A DNA stretch of 64,000 nucleotides. Origin: Megascapheus bottae (taxonomy: Eukaryota; Chordata; Mammalia; Rodentia; Geomyidae). Every line of letters begins with the position of its first letter. The stretch's first letter is position 1. The notes under the pieces are model-generated. The model was not told where the DNA came from and ran no database searches. It saw only the letters and a list, made by a program, of their open reading frames with translations. The translations under genes were made by a program, and so were the position numbers. Shown here one piece after another: positions 1-35,500 of this stretch. The stretch lies in contig JANJXV010000039.1 of the NCBI GenBank assembly GCA_024803745.1, positions 6,700,001 through 6,764,000 on the forward strand, written 5' to 3'.

Positions 1-224
1 TCAGCTCATCACAAGATGTGATCCAGGGGTGCCACGGCTGGATTCCAAAGAGATTACAGGGGACAGAGCGGGGAGTTAAGGAGACAGAGGCAGGGATGCT
101 AAACTTCCCTCCTATTTTCAGGCTGGCACAGGGTCATCTTGTGTCACACACTAAGGTGTAGGGTGGGGGTGGGCGGAGCCAGGGCATAGGATGCACAATC
201 CCTGGGGAGGCCCAAGTGCAGAGA

Positions 225-360
225 GATGGAAGTCTTGGGTATCAAACTGCACTGCCCACACAAAAGTGAGAAACTGCGCATGCGTGGATCCGGGCTGTGC
301 GCCCCACATACGTGGAGAAAAACTGCGTATGCGTGGACCCGCACTGTTCACCACTAGCCT
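225..360. repeat. Short tandem duplication with NRF1-like cores upstream of AXL
   Basis: Two copies of a roughly 49-bp unit sharing GAGAAA-CTGCG-ATGCGTGGA, with cores TGCGCATGCGT (275-285) and TGCGTATGCGT (324-334), and a diverged partial third. The first core is close to the NRF1 palindrome. Confidence 0.6.
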
Positions 361-461
361 GCCATTCAGGGCCTGTGCTAACCCCATCTGATGGCTGGTC
401 ACATTGAGGCCAGGTAGAGTGTGTGGACACCTTGAGTCATGGTGAGAATGGCCTTTCTGGG

Positions 462-705
462 TGTGTATGTGTGTGTGTGTGTTGGTCATGGGACTTGATC
501 TGAGGGCCTAGGCACTGTCCCTGAGGTTTTTCACTCAAAGCTGGTGCTCTACCACTCAAGCCACAGCTCCACTCAGGCCTTTTGGTGGTTCATTAGGAAT
601 AAGAGCCTCTTGGATGTTCCTGCCCAGGCTGGCTTCAAACCTCTCAGATCTCACCCCCTTCCTGAATAGCTGCCATTTATTGGCATGAGCCACCGGCATC
701 GGGCT
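462..705 (-). repeat. GT repeat and B1-like composite SINE
   Basis: Short GT tract (462-483) followed by a minus-strand SINE with tail motif CTCTACCACTCAAGCCAC and head remnant GGCATGAGCCACCGGCA near 690. The rest of 706-1300 is unique GC-rich sequence plus a GT repeat at 911-939. Confidence 0.75.
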
Positions 706-1299
706 GGTTTTGACATTGGTGAGCATCCATGTCACCCCTCTTCCAAAGGAGTGTCCCCCCAAATAATGCCACCCCAACCCGGGCTTTCCACTGCTGAGAT
801 TCCACCCCACCCCCTTTCCCTGGAGGTAAGCTCCTGACCCAGCTTGTCTGAGGGTGGCCCTGGGCAGGCATGGTGCCCCTGCGTGCCTCTGCCTGTCCTG
901 GCCTTATGCAGTGTGAGTGTGTGTGTGTGTGTGTGTGTGCATTAGTGTGAGGGGGAGTAGCCAAGAGGAGAGGAGGCCTGGCTGGGGGCTGGGCTGGGGG
1001 GTAGGCGTGAGGGGGAGGCGTCACCAGCTTCAGGGAATGGAGTTCTGCCGGAATGTTGATTACCAGACCCAAAAGAAGAAGACAGAGGGACAGCGCCCAG
1101 ATCAGACAGACAGGCAGACACAAAGCCTTTACTTCACCCACCCATCCCTAAGGGGACCCAAAACTGGGGACATAGCCACCAGGATTCCCGCCCCCGCTGT
1201 CCCCCTTTTCCAGTCTTCTTCCTAGGCTCCTTTAAGACAGGGTTTGTCCTCTACGCCAGGAGTTAACCCTTGGCTGTCCAGGTGGCCCCTTAGGCTCCA

Positions 1300-1642
1300 G
1301 CCTGGTGGGCGGAAGCAAAGGGGGGGAACTGTGTGGGGCGGGGAAAGGGTTGCCCCAAAGTCTAGGGAGGAAGAGAGGGAGGCAGCGGCACAGGCTTCTA
1401 GCGCTGGGAAGGGAAGGAGGCAGTCAGTGGGTCAAGCTTGGGGGAAGGTGGTTGTTGGAAAAGCAGAGCCAAGGCGAGGGGCTCCCGCTGTGCCAAGCAA
1501 GCGTGGGCAGTGCCAAGTCCCCGGGGAGCCCAGAGCTTGGGGGGGAGGGCCGGGAACAGCCTGGCCCTGCCCCCTCCTCCCCCCCTCGGGAGGCGTCCAG
1601 CAAGTTTCGGAAGAAAAAGTTTGGCCTGGATCTCGTGTGCCA
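1300..1642 (+). promoter_or_regulatory. AXL: AXL proximal promoter and 5' UTR
   Basis: GC-rich sequence without an evident TATA box directly before the AXL start. It contains a GC box (GGGGCGGGG, 1335-1343) and C-rich Sp/MZF-type tracts at 1563-1587. The human AXL promoter is known to be Sp1-driven and TATA-less; the transcription start here is not determined. Confidence 0.55.
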
Positions 1643-26413
<24,771 letters not shown>

Positions 26414-26629
26414 AAACAACCCTCTACCCAGGGGGACTCCCTCTCAGGACCCAAGCTAGGTACTGCCACTGGGGGGACCATTCCCCCATCCCCTCCCTAC
26501 TTTCCCACTCCAGGTCTGGTCTTCTCCATCCCAGACAGATTGCTTTGCCATTTCTGTGCCTTACCATCCCTCTTCCTGCTAGGAAGGGGCATTAGATTGC
26601 AATCTCTCAGAGGCTTCTTCCCCTGGTCT

Positions 26630-27600
26630 CACATTCTAGAAAATTCTAGATCGTAAGGCTTAAGGAGTCTGTCTAGAGTTGATTCTTTAAAGTCTCTGAT
26701 TCTAAAAGTTTTGAAGGTTCTGGACATGGAGATTCTAAGGCCCGCTGGTCCAAAGGCTCTGACATTTGGTGGCTCTAGATTTTTTTTTTGCCAGTCCTGG
26801 ACTTGAGCTCAGGGCCTGAGCCCTGTCCTTAGACTTTCTCAAGGCTAGAGCTCTACCACTTGAGCCTCAGCACCACTTCCAGGTTTTTTCTATGCATGTG
26901 GTACCGAGGAATTGAACCCGGGTCTTCATGCATGCTAGGCAAGCACTCTACCACTAGGCCAAACTCCCAGCCCTGCTGGATTTTTCTGGTTGTAAAATTA
27001 TTGATAAAGCCCCAAGATTCCAGGTTTTAAAGTCCCAAGATGCTTCTAGGACCTAAGGCTTTATTGTTCTTGATTTTCTAGAGTTCTGAATCTTGGGATA
27101 TATTTGGATTCTAAATTCAGTTATCCTAAAGATTTTATCATTATAAACATGGAGGCTGTAAGGCCAGTTATTTAAAATGTTTGATGGCTTAAGGCTCTGA
27201 GTTTAAATCTCGTAACTGAAAGACCTTATTTTTTTTTCCCTCAAGTTCTAAGATTCTAATGGTCAGTTATAGTCTCTGAGGCTTTATAAGCATAGATTCT
27301 CTTATATGACATCCTGGATTTAAGAATCGAAGATTCTAGAACCTGCTGTTTGGAAGCTCTAAGAATAGAAAGATCGATGGTTCTAAGATCTAATGTTCTA
27401 GGATGTGACATTCTAAAGCCTAACCTAAGAATCTAGGTTCGTTGGGTCTAGGATTGTAGATCAAGCTTGAAGGTTCTAGATGGTTATTCTCTTAAGATTC
27501 TAATGTTGGCCTGTGTCATGTCTCTAGGCATTGCATGATTGTATGGGTTCAAGTTTGTGGGTCTTTAAACATCTAAGATGCTCACTTGTCACTAATTAGA
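26630..27600 (+). repeat. Degenerate GATTCTA/TTCTAGA repeat in AXL 3' UTR
   Basis: Short words such as GATTCTA, TTCTAGA, AAGATTCTA and GGTTCTAGA recur at irregular 15-40 bp spacing, interrupted by a SINE (26782-26975). Appears to be an old tandem array that has decayed. Confidence 0.65.
26782..26975 (-). repeat. ID-like dimeric SINE in AXL 3' UTR
   Basis: TGCCAGTCCTGGACTTGAGC at the tail and GGAATTGAACCCGGGTC at box B. Confidence 0.87.
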
Positions 27601-27647
27601 CACCAAAGTTTATAGTTTCTAATGTTGGTCCTCTATGCTGCACTTTT

Positions 27648-28024
27648 TTTTTTTTTGACAGTCTTTGGGCTTGAACTCAGGGCCTGGGCTCTGACCCTGA
27701 ACCTCTCTGCACTTAAGACACAGCACCACTGGAGCCACAGCACCACTTCTGGCTTTTTCTGTGTATGAACCCAGGACTTCATGCATGCTAGGCAAGCACT
27801 CTACCACAAAGCCACATCTCCAGCTCTGCATTCCTTTTTTTTTTTTTTTAAGACAATACTCAAAGGTCCAAGAATACACATTTCTATCAGCACTGTAGTT
27901 TAAGATGTAAATATTCAGAAGCAGAGCTATGGCTCAAAGTGGTAGAGTGATAGCCTTGAACAAAAGAGTTCAGGGATAGCACCCAGACCCTGAGTTCAAT
28001 CCCCACAGTCAAAGAAAAAAAAAG
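27648..28024. repeat. ID-like SINE (minus) and SINE tail fragment (plus)
   Basis: 27648-27825 minus copy with a deletion between monomers; 27913-28024 plus-strand tail half (GAGTTCAATCCCCACAGTC, A-rich end). Confidence 0.75.
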
Positions 28025-28367
28025 ATTTAAATATTCTAAGATTGTAAGGGTCCACAGTCTGGGACCTCTGTATGATCCCAAGGCTATAATTCTGTAATAT
28101 TCCTTTGTGTGCCTCTCCATGTGTGTGCCCTCACATGGGGGTGTCCCCTTCAGGCCTGTGCAATGCATGAGGGAATGGACCTTCCCCCGAGGGAATGGAC
28201 CAACTCTCTTCCATTGGGCCACGCTGCCCCCCTTGAGCCAGTCCCTCATCCTTGGTCTACAGAATGTGGATTTGGGTACCTCATAAAAATGTCAATCACT
28301 GCTGTTGTCTCCTGTCTCCATTCACCATTGGTCCCCCATCCCTGAAAATTCCATTTCCCCAATGGTG

Positions 28368-28597
28368 AAAAAGACTGGTGTGTGGCCAGGAGTTTGGCCT
28401 AGTGGTAAAGTGCTTGCCTAGCATGCACGAAGACCCAGTTTGATTCCTCAGTACCACACACATAGAAAAAAGCCGGAAGTGGTGCTGAGGCTCAAGTGGT
28501 AGAGCTCTAGCCTTGAGAAAGTCCAAGGACAGTGCTCAGGCCCTGAGCTCAAGCCCAGGACTGGCAAAAAAAAAAAAAAAAAAAAAGACTGGTGTGT
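28368..28597 (+). repeat. Young ID-like dimer with 16-bp target-site duplication
   Basis: Flanks AAAAAGACTGGTGTGT occur at 28368-28383 and 28582-28597. A run of about 20 A at the 3' end. Intact boxes A and B except a one- or two-base loss before the second (CCAGTTTGATTCC). Confidence 0.92.
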
Positions 28598-29705
28598 TAG
28601 GCACTGGTGACTCAGGAATGTCATCCTAGTTACTCTGGAAGCTGAGATTTGAGGATATGGGTTCAGAGCTAGCCCAGCTGGGAAAATTCATGAGATTTCT
28701 CTTTTCCAGTTAACCAGCAAAAGGCTGGAAGTGGTAGAGTTCCAGCCTTGAGGGGAAAAAAAAAAAAGGCAAAGTTGAAATTATGAGGTCCTGAGTTCAA
28801 ATCCTAGTATCATCAACCACCCCTCCCTCCCCTCCAGAAAAAGAAGGGTTGGACAGGGTGCCGTGGCTCACTCCTGTAATCTTAACTACTCTCGGGAGGC
28901 TGAGATCGGAGGATCACTGAAGCCAGCTGGGGCACTAAAGAACACAACTCTTATTTCTAGTTAACCAGTAGAAAATGGGAAGTGGGGCTGAGGCTCTAGG
29001 GATAGGGTGGTAGTATTGAGCTAAAGAGTTCAGTGAGCATGCCCAGGCCCAGGGGTAGGGAGGTAGCCTTGAGCTGAAGAGCTTAGGGACATAGGCCGGG
29101 AGTTTGGCCTAATCGTAGAGTGCTTGCTTAGCATGCAAGAGCAACCGGGTTTGACTCCTCATACCACACACATAGAAAACTGGAAGTGGTGCTGTGGCTC
29201 AAGTGGTAGAGCGCTAGCCTTGAAGAAAAAGCCCAAGGACAGCGCTCAGGCCCTGAGTTTAAGCCCCAGGACTGGCAAAAACAAACAAACAAAAACCCTC
29301 AGGGACAGCACCCAGGCCCAGAGTTTCAAGCCCCATGACCCCCCCCAAAAAAAGGGTTCTTAAGTGTAGTAGTGCATATCTGTAATCCCCAAGTGTTTAG
29401 GCAGGCTGCAGCATGGGAATATTGAGTTTGAGGTTATCCTGAACTGCAGAGCCAAATCTTACCTCATTAAAAAAAAAAAAAATTTGAGGTCGGTGGCTCA
29501 AGCCTGTAATCCTAATTACTCAGGAGGCTGAGATCTGAGGATCAAGGTTCAAAGCCAGCCCAGCCTGGGCACAAAAGGACCAGAGACTCTTATCTCCAAT
29601 TATCCTCCAGGGTAGGGTAGTAGCCTTGAGCTGAAGAGCTCAGGAATGCACCCAAGCCCCAGGACCAATACCAAAAAAAAAGAGAGAGAGAAAGAAAGAA
29701 AGAAA
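28598..29705 (+). repeat. Dense plus-strand SINE cluster between AXL and HNRNPUL1
   Basis: B1-like composites at about 28598-28815, 28855-29060 and 29485-29680, ID-like dimer 29092-29285, composite tail 29290-29350, B1 monomer 29356-29482. Ends with GA/GAAA tract 29682-29705. Confidence 0.75.
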
Positions 29706-30206
29706 CACAATCAACAAAAAGGAACAAGGAAACCTCAGGCTTTCAGAAAACCCCTGGTGAGGTATAAGCCTGCTCATGCTGATTGAGAATCCTACCAGAT
29801 ATCTGCATGTACTCCAACATAACTAGACACGTGAGTTAAGAGACATGCTCAGGCACAAACACACATCTAATAAGAGAGACTAGCAACAAATCACACAGAT
29901 AGAATTTTACAGACATGTGCAGGCAGGTACCCACCAAGAACAGGAAGAAATCAGAGTTTACCAATGACCCACACACATGGAGATACCAACAGGTCCTCCC
30001 CACACCCCAACTGTTCAGTCTCACGTGGAGACACAGGCAGCAGAACACCTCTGATCCACAGACTCACAGAGGGACTTCCTCCAAGATGAGGCCCTTCTGG
30101 AGCTTCACCAAGATCCCTGGCTGCCACTTGTTCTTGGGTGGGTCTGGTTTTTCCAGATGGAGGGGAAAAAAATAAATAATAATAATAATCGTAGGCAGCG
30201 CCCGGA
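29706..30206. other. Unique intergenic sequence
   Basis: About 500 bp between AXL and HNRNPUL1 with no recognised exon or repeat. Ends in an AAT run (30173-30189). Confidence 0.4.
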
Positions 30207-30219
30207 CGCCCCCTGGTGG
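30207..30219 (-). promoter_or_regulatory. CTCF-type motif between AXL and HNRNPUL1
   Basis: CGCCCCCTGGTGG on the + strand reads CCACCAGGGGGCG on the minus strand, an exact match to the CTCF core. Lies in a locally GC-rich segment. Binding is not shown. Confidence 0.6.
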
Positions 30220-30567
30220 CGGATCCCGGGCACAGTTCCAGCCCAGCTACAAAAAAGTTTTTGTTTTTGGAAGTCGTCTTTCGTGGGGAGCTGGGAGGGG
30301 AGAGGAAGTCGGGCGTGGGTGAGGGGCGGGGTGTCTGGACTGGAACCGGGGGGCCCACGTGGGGTGCCTTGTCCCGCCGCTGAGTGGGTGCTGGATGTCG
30401 CGGCTGTCGCACAGCAGGTCCTAGGGACACTTGTCTGGCCACGCTGGGCATCTGGGCTGCAGAAGAGGCGTTCTCCAGGTCGCAGGGTATCCTGTGACCG
30501 CCATTGATTTAAATGTGTGCCGCGGATGGCTTTTGTGTGTGTGTGTGTGTGTGTGTATGCGTACACG

Positions 30568-30787
30568 CTGGCCCTGGGGCTTGAACTCGGTTGCCTAGGC
30601 ACCTGCTCAAGGCTAGGGAGGGCTCTACCACTTGAGCCACAGCTCCACTTCTGGCCTTTGTTGTTGTTTCACTGAAGATGAGGGCCTCAGGGACTTTAAC
30701 GCCTACAGGCTGGCTTGAGCCTGCGGTCCTCAAGATCTCAGCCTCCCGAATAGCCGGGATGGCGGGCGTGAGCCTCCCGCGCCGGGC
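30568..30787 (-). repeat. CpG-rich B1-like composite SINE
   Basis: Head complement GCGTGAGCCTCCCGCGCCGGG retains many CpGs. Preceded by a GT tract (30535-30557). Confidence 0.8.
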
Positions 30788-31299
30788 GGCTGGGTGTCTG
30801 CTCCGTGCATCTCGACTGTACCTCGTGGTGACGTTTTTCTGTGTGTGTGTGTTTGAAGATGCGACAGGTGGTGCAGCATGAAAGATCTTGAGACGCCGTC
30901 ACGCTTCCAGGGGTTCGGAGATGGACGGTAGGGAAGCCTAATAGACAGGACAGATGTGAAGCTTTCGGGGTGTAAAGGATTCCGGGGGATGGGATTGTGG
31001 AGATCTGCAGGCGCTCTGGAAATCTTTGCGGAGGGCGAACCTCTATGATGGCGTGCAGAGCGGCCGTGCACGTGGGGCTGCGAAGCCGGGGAGGCGGGGA
31101 GAGCGCCCGAGCGCAGGAGCACCGGGAGGGGGCTGCAGATCGCAGCCCTTCCACACTCTAAAATGGCAACTTTTTTAAAAAAAAAATTTTTTTTTAAGAA
31201 GCAATTGAGTTTCTAACCGGTAATGGATAACATCACGACTTCAAACTCTCCTGCTCATATTTTCCAGTGGAGTTTTAACCGGAGGGGAAAGCAAAAAAT
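30788..31299. other. GC-rich then A/T-rich spacer upstream of HNRNPUL1
   Basis: 30890-31140 is CpG-rich without a supported gene. 31168-31198 is an A/T palindrome-like run (A10 T9). Confidence 0.4.
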
Positions 31300-32221
31300 A
31301 AATAAATAAATAAATAAAAGGCGTCCGCAGCACGACGGCCAATCCCGTTAGCTTTTCGTAAAACCAACAGGCTCCACCCGCCAGAGTGCGATAAAACCGG
31401 AGCTGTGATTGGTTGACCGCTTGTTTTGAAACCGCCCTAACGGCAAGGGGCGGGCCCTCTGGGAATTCGTCCCTACTTCCGGTTTCTTAAAGGCAACAGG
31501 AAAGAGAGGTTTCTGACGGACGGATTTTTTTCCCCTCCCCTCCTCACTCCCACGCGCGCGCGCACACACATACACTCACCCTGCCCCGCCCCGTCTATCC
31601 CGCGATTTGATTGGTGCTAGTGATTTTACCCGCTCAGACTTCTCAAGGGGCGGGAGATGTAGACCAATCAGCATAGGTGTTACGGAGTCACTTTAAGTTG
31701 GATGAAAGCACGGGATAGGAAAGGCCCTGGGAGGGAGGGAGGGAGGGCGGGTGGCGCTCATTCCGAAATCTCAACGCCCATTGGTCCAAGTCATTGCTCC
31801 CTTCCCCTCATTTGACCTTTGAGCAGCGGGCGCGCGGACGCTGGCCAATCAGCACGCGCTCCGCCTCCTGCTTTTTCCCGCCCTCCGCTCCGGGCTGCGG
31901 CTCCCGACGTAGGCCAACGCTTCCTCTTCGGCAACTCCGAGCGCCCTCTCGCTGTTATGTTTTTTGAAAGCCACACTTTGATTGGCTGAACCTCCGGGTC
32001 CGCGCCCGTTGCCCTCGCGCACGGGCCAATTGGCACCTGTGTTGCATCCTCCCGGGGCACGGGCGAGGGGGGGAGGCGGCGGCCATCTTGAGCCGCTGCC
32101 GCCATTGGAGTGCCCCCCCTTTTCTCCCCCCCTTTTGCCTCTTGACAGGAAAGCTTTAAGGGGGGAATCGAACCCTGGGAGGCCGGGCCGGGCTCGGGGG
32201 CCGCCCCGGGGGGCCCGGGCC
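31300..32221 (+). promoter_or_regulatory. HNRNPUL1: HNRNPUL1 CpG-island promoter and 5' UTR
   Basis: TATA-less CpG-rich region. CCAAT/ATTGG boxes at 31339, 31408, 31610, 31664, 31780, 31845, 31981, 32026 (palindromic CCAATTGG) and 32104. ETS site ACTTCCGG at 31475-31482 and GC boxes near 31447 and 31648. This is typical housekeeping promoter architecture. The exact start site is unknown, probably after 32030. Confidence 0.75.
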
Positions 32222-32525
32222 ATGGATGTACGTCGTCTGAAGGTGAACGAACTTCGCGAGGAGCTGCAGCGCCGCGGCCTGGACACTCGCGGCCTCAAGG
32301 CCGAGCTTGCTGAGCGGCTGCAGGCGGCGCTGGAGGCCGAAGAGCCCGACGACGAGCGGGAACTCGAGGCCGACGACGACGACGAGCCGGGGCCGCCCCC
32401 CGGGCACCACAACGAGGAGGTCGAGACCGAGGGGGGCTCCGAGCTGGAGGGGACCGCGCAGCCACCGCCGCCCGGGCTGCAGCCGCACCCGGAGTCCGGC
32501 GGCTACTCGGGGCCGGATGGACATT
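32222..32525 (+). CDS. HNRNPUL1: HNRNPUL1 exon 1: SAP domain and acidic region
   Basis: Encodes [19 protein letters not shown] (SAP DNA-binding helices), then Asp/Glu-rich sequence and GGYSGPDGH. Ends in phase 1 before GTGAGA. Confidence 0.97.
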
Positions 32526-35500
32526 GTGAGAGTGCGCGGGGCGGGGGGACGCGGGAGTCCGGCGCCGGAGGGTCGGGGAGACGGGCTCCGGGGCCGCGGG
32601 ATCGAGCCCGACCCCCGCCGCCTGGGGGACGAACGCACCACCGGGCGACCTGGGCCTCGGGGGACGATCGGGCGGGTCGAGAGCCTTGGGTGCGGTGGTG
32701 GTGTGGGGGGGATCCGCGATGGAGGGGGCGCGGGGGAGACGAGCCTCTGGGTATTCGACCTGCTCGGGACTCTGGGAGGCTCGGAGACCGGAAACCGCTG
32801 TTTCTGGAGCCCCAGAAAGTCGGGAGAACTGGAGACCTTTACGTTTCTTCTCTTTTTGGGGGAGTCCTAAAAGGGTTCCTGGGCATGGCAATCTTTAAGT
32901 TTGGGGGTGCGCTGGATTTGGGTGGGGGGGGCCTTGTGTTTCCGGAGTGCCGGGGAAGGGAGAGTTTTCGAAGGTTCCTCTACTCTTCAGGTCGGAGGGG
33001 GTTAACTGGGAATTATGTGTGCTTTGGGGTTCTGGGGTGGGTTGGAGAGGTTGTCGGGGTCGGGGGGGGGCCGAGCGCTCTTAATGTAAGGCTGGTGGTC
33101 AATTTGGGGGGGTGTTTGCAATCGGGGCTGGGATTGGACGATGGGAAACCCCACATCCCTCTTCCAGGATGACTGAGGGGGGCCAACTTTAAAGAGTCTG
33201 CCACTTGGTGTAGGGAGATTTGGGGCACTTTTCAAGTTGGCTTTCCGGAGGACACTCAGGAAAACTTTGGTGTGGGTCCAGTGAGTGGCTGGACTGGACA
33301 AAGGATTTGAGGGATGGACACCTCCGTGGTTGCTGCAGGGTAGGCTTGGGTTAACAGGGTTGCGAAGGACGGATGGAGGCAGAAATCAAGTTGATGGTAC
33401 TTCAAGTGGATTGTTGGGTCCGTTTCCAGCAGGGAAAAAGTGGGCAGCTGGACTAGCACATATGCCCCATGGGGAAGCTTGTAGGATGTAGAAAGAGAAA
33501 AGAAACCTGTCGACTTGGCTCAGGACCTCCCTGAGGAGGTGTGTGTTGGGGAGGTGGGGTATTCTTCTGGGGCTGAATGTTTCCAAGAGAAGGCTCCTGG
33601 GTCCCTAGAAGCAGTTAACTTGTGTGCCCAAGAGAGGGTAATTGGGTATACTGGGGAGCCTCTGTATCTGCTCAGAGATGTGACTATGAAATCAGAAGGG
33701 GTTCAGGCAGATCTGAGTCCTCTGAGGAGAGAGAGAGGACCCTGGTACTGGAGAGGCTAATGACTGTGGAGTTAAAAAGGACTGCCTGATTCTGGCATCT
33801 AGGGTTTATGATGTTTCTTGAAAAAGAGGGCCCTCCCTGGGGCTTGGAGCTAAGAGACTAAGGACAGAAATGAGGTCACAGAGAGAACTTGGGATTGTCA
33901 GTAGGTACTGGACTGACTTGTTCAAGAAAGCTGGACTCTCCTGGAGTAGGGCGACCTGAGTGTCAGTTGGGGCTAGAGTGTGATTTGGGGATGCTCAAAA
34001 TCCATGCGCTGGGGATTCCCTTGGCAGAGACCTGTACTCCTCCATGGCAGTATAGTCTGGAGCTCAGGGACCCTGGCAGGTGCAGTGAGATGAGGCCACC
34101 CTCACCTGGCTGGCTGCTAACAGGATCTCTGAAAGGTGAATTGAGGGCTTCAGAGCAGACTCTAGACCCTGGCTCATGTGCCCAGTCTGGTTCCATGGTA
34201 GGCAGGTCACTTCACTTCTATGAACTTGTTTCCTTCTTTGTAAAGTGACAGGATTGTTACAAACTCACACCAGGCCTACCTGTTATTAGAAAGGGGATGA
34301 TTTCAAGTGGAACCTTTCCCCCCCCCCATAGCTTCTCCAGGCAAGGGTGCATCTGTAGGTACAGGAGAGATGTTTAAGGATAGAGAGAGATAGGCTTTGT
34401 GAGGTCAACGCTGCTTAGAGCCTGGTAAAAGGAGAATGGTTTGAAAGGGCCCTGTGTTCCAGTTAAGGAGATAATTTCTTCCTCTCTCCCTTATTTTCTG
34501 TGACAAAAATTTTTTGAGCCCCCTTCATGTCCCCCTGCAACTTTCGTCAGTGTTCGTAAACAGACACTGTGGCCACGTGACTTGGTGACTTGTGCTTCTC
34601 CCCCCCCCCCTTGGACTGTACCTGGTGTATACCCAGATGTACTTGTCCTCTGAGAAAGAATCCAATCAGTTAACTAACTAGTGGCAAGAATAGTCTCTCC
34701 TTGCCTGTGGTTCTGCCTCACTGTCTGGCAGGGCCTCAGATGGGCACCTAGCAGCAAGCCTGCCTCTGGGACCAGTTGTCTGCACAATGCGCATTCTAAG
34801 TTTCTAAAAGCTTCTCTCTAGCTTGTTTGCAAGGTTCTTGAAGCATTGGTCTGGGTCTGGTACATTGTCCCGTCCTGCTTCTAAGCTTTCCATGTGTGCT
34901 CCCAGCCAGTAATGTTCTATACTCAAATCTGTGAGTCATTGCCTATGTATCCTTTGAGTTGAAGCTTGGGTTCTTTTCTAGGTCCCTTTCTTGGCTCCTG
35001 TTATTCCTAGCCCCAGACACAATCCAAATGAATTTATTTTGACATAAGGATCTGTTCAGTTAAGCTGCTCAGGCCTTACTGGGGCCTGCTTGTCCTCAGC
35101 TCTGTCCTGTGTCTGGTGTGTGGCATGCACTTTTTTTTGGGTGGGGGAGGGGGTCATGGGGCTTGAACTCGCCCAGGGCGCTGTCCCTGAGCTCTTCAGC
35201 TCAAGGCTACCACCCTACCCTGGAACCTAGCCCCACTTCCCATTTTCTAGAGGTTAATTGGAGATAAGACTCTCAGGTCTTTTTGTGCCCAAGCTGGCTT
35301 TGAACCTTGATCCTCAGATCTCAGCCTCCTGAGTAGCTAAGATTACAGGCATGAGCCACTGCGCCTAGCTGGCATGCACTTTTTTTTTTTGTCAGTCCTG
35401 GACTTGAGCTCAGAGTCTGAGTACTGTACTTGGACTTTCTCAAGGCTAGAGCTCTACCACTTTAGCCTCAGCATCACTTCTGGCTTTTTTCTATGTATGT

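Larger units (their letters stand above)
26414..28310 (+). other. AXL: Probable AXL 3' UTR
   Basis: About 1.9 kb after the stop, similar to the known length of the mammalian AXL 3' UTR (from memory). No AATAAA was seen; CATAAA near 28280 is one possible variant signal, so the end is uncertain. It contains an array of TTCTAGA-type words and two minus-strand SINEs. Confidence 0.45.

Noticed and set aside
30738..31154. Minus-strand frame of 138 codons near the HNRNPUL1 promoter
   Set aside because: It overlaps a B1-like SINE and CpG-rich DNA, with no family resemblance or splice support.
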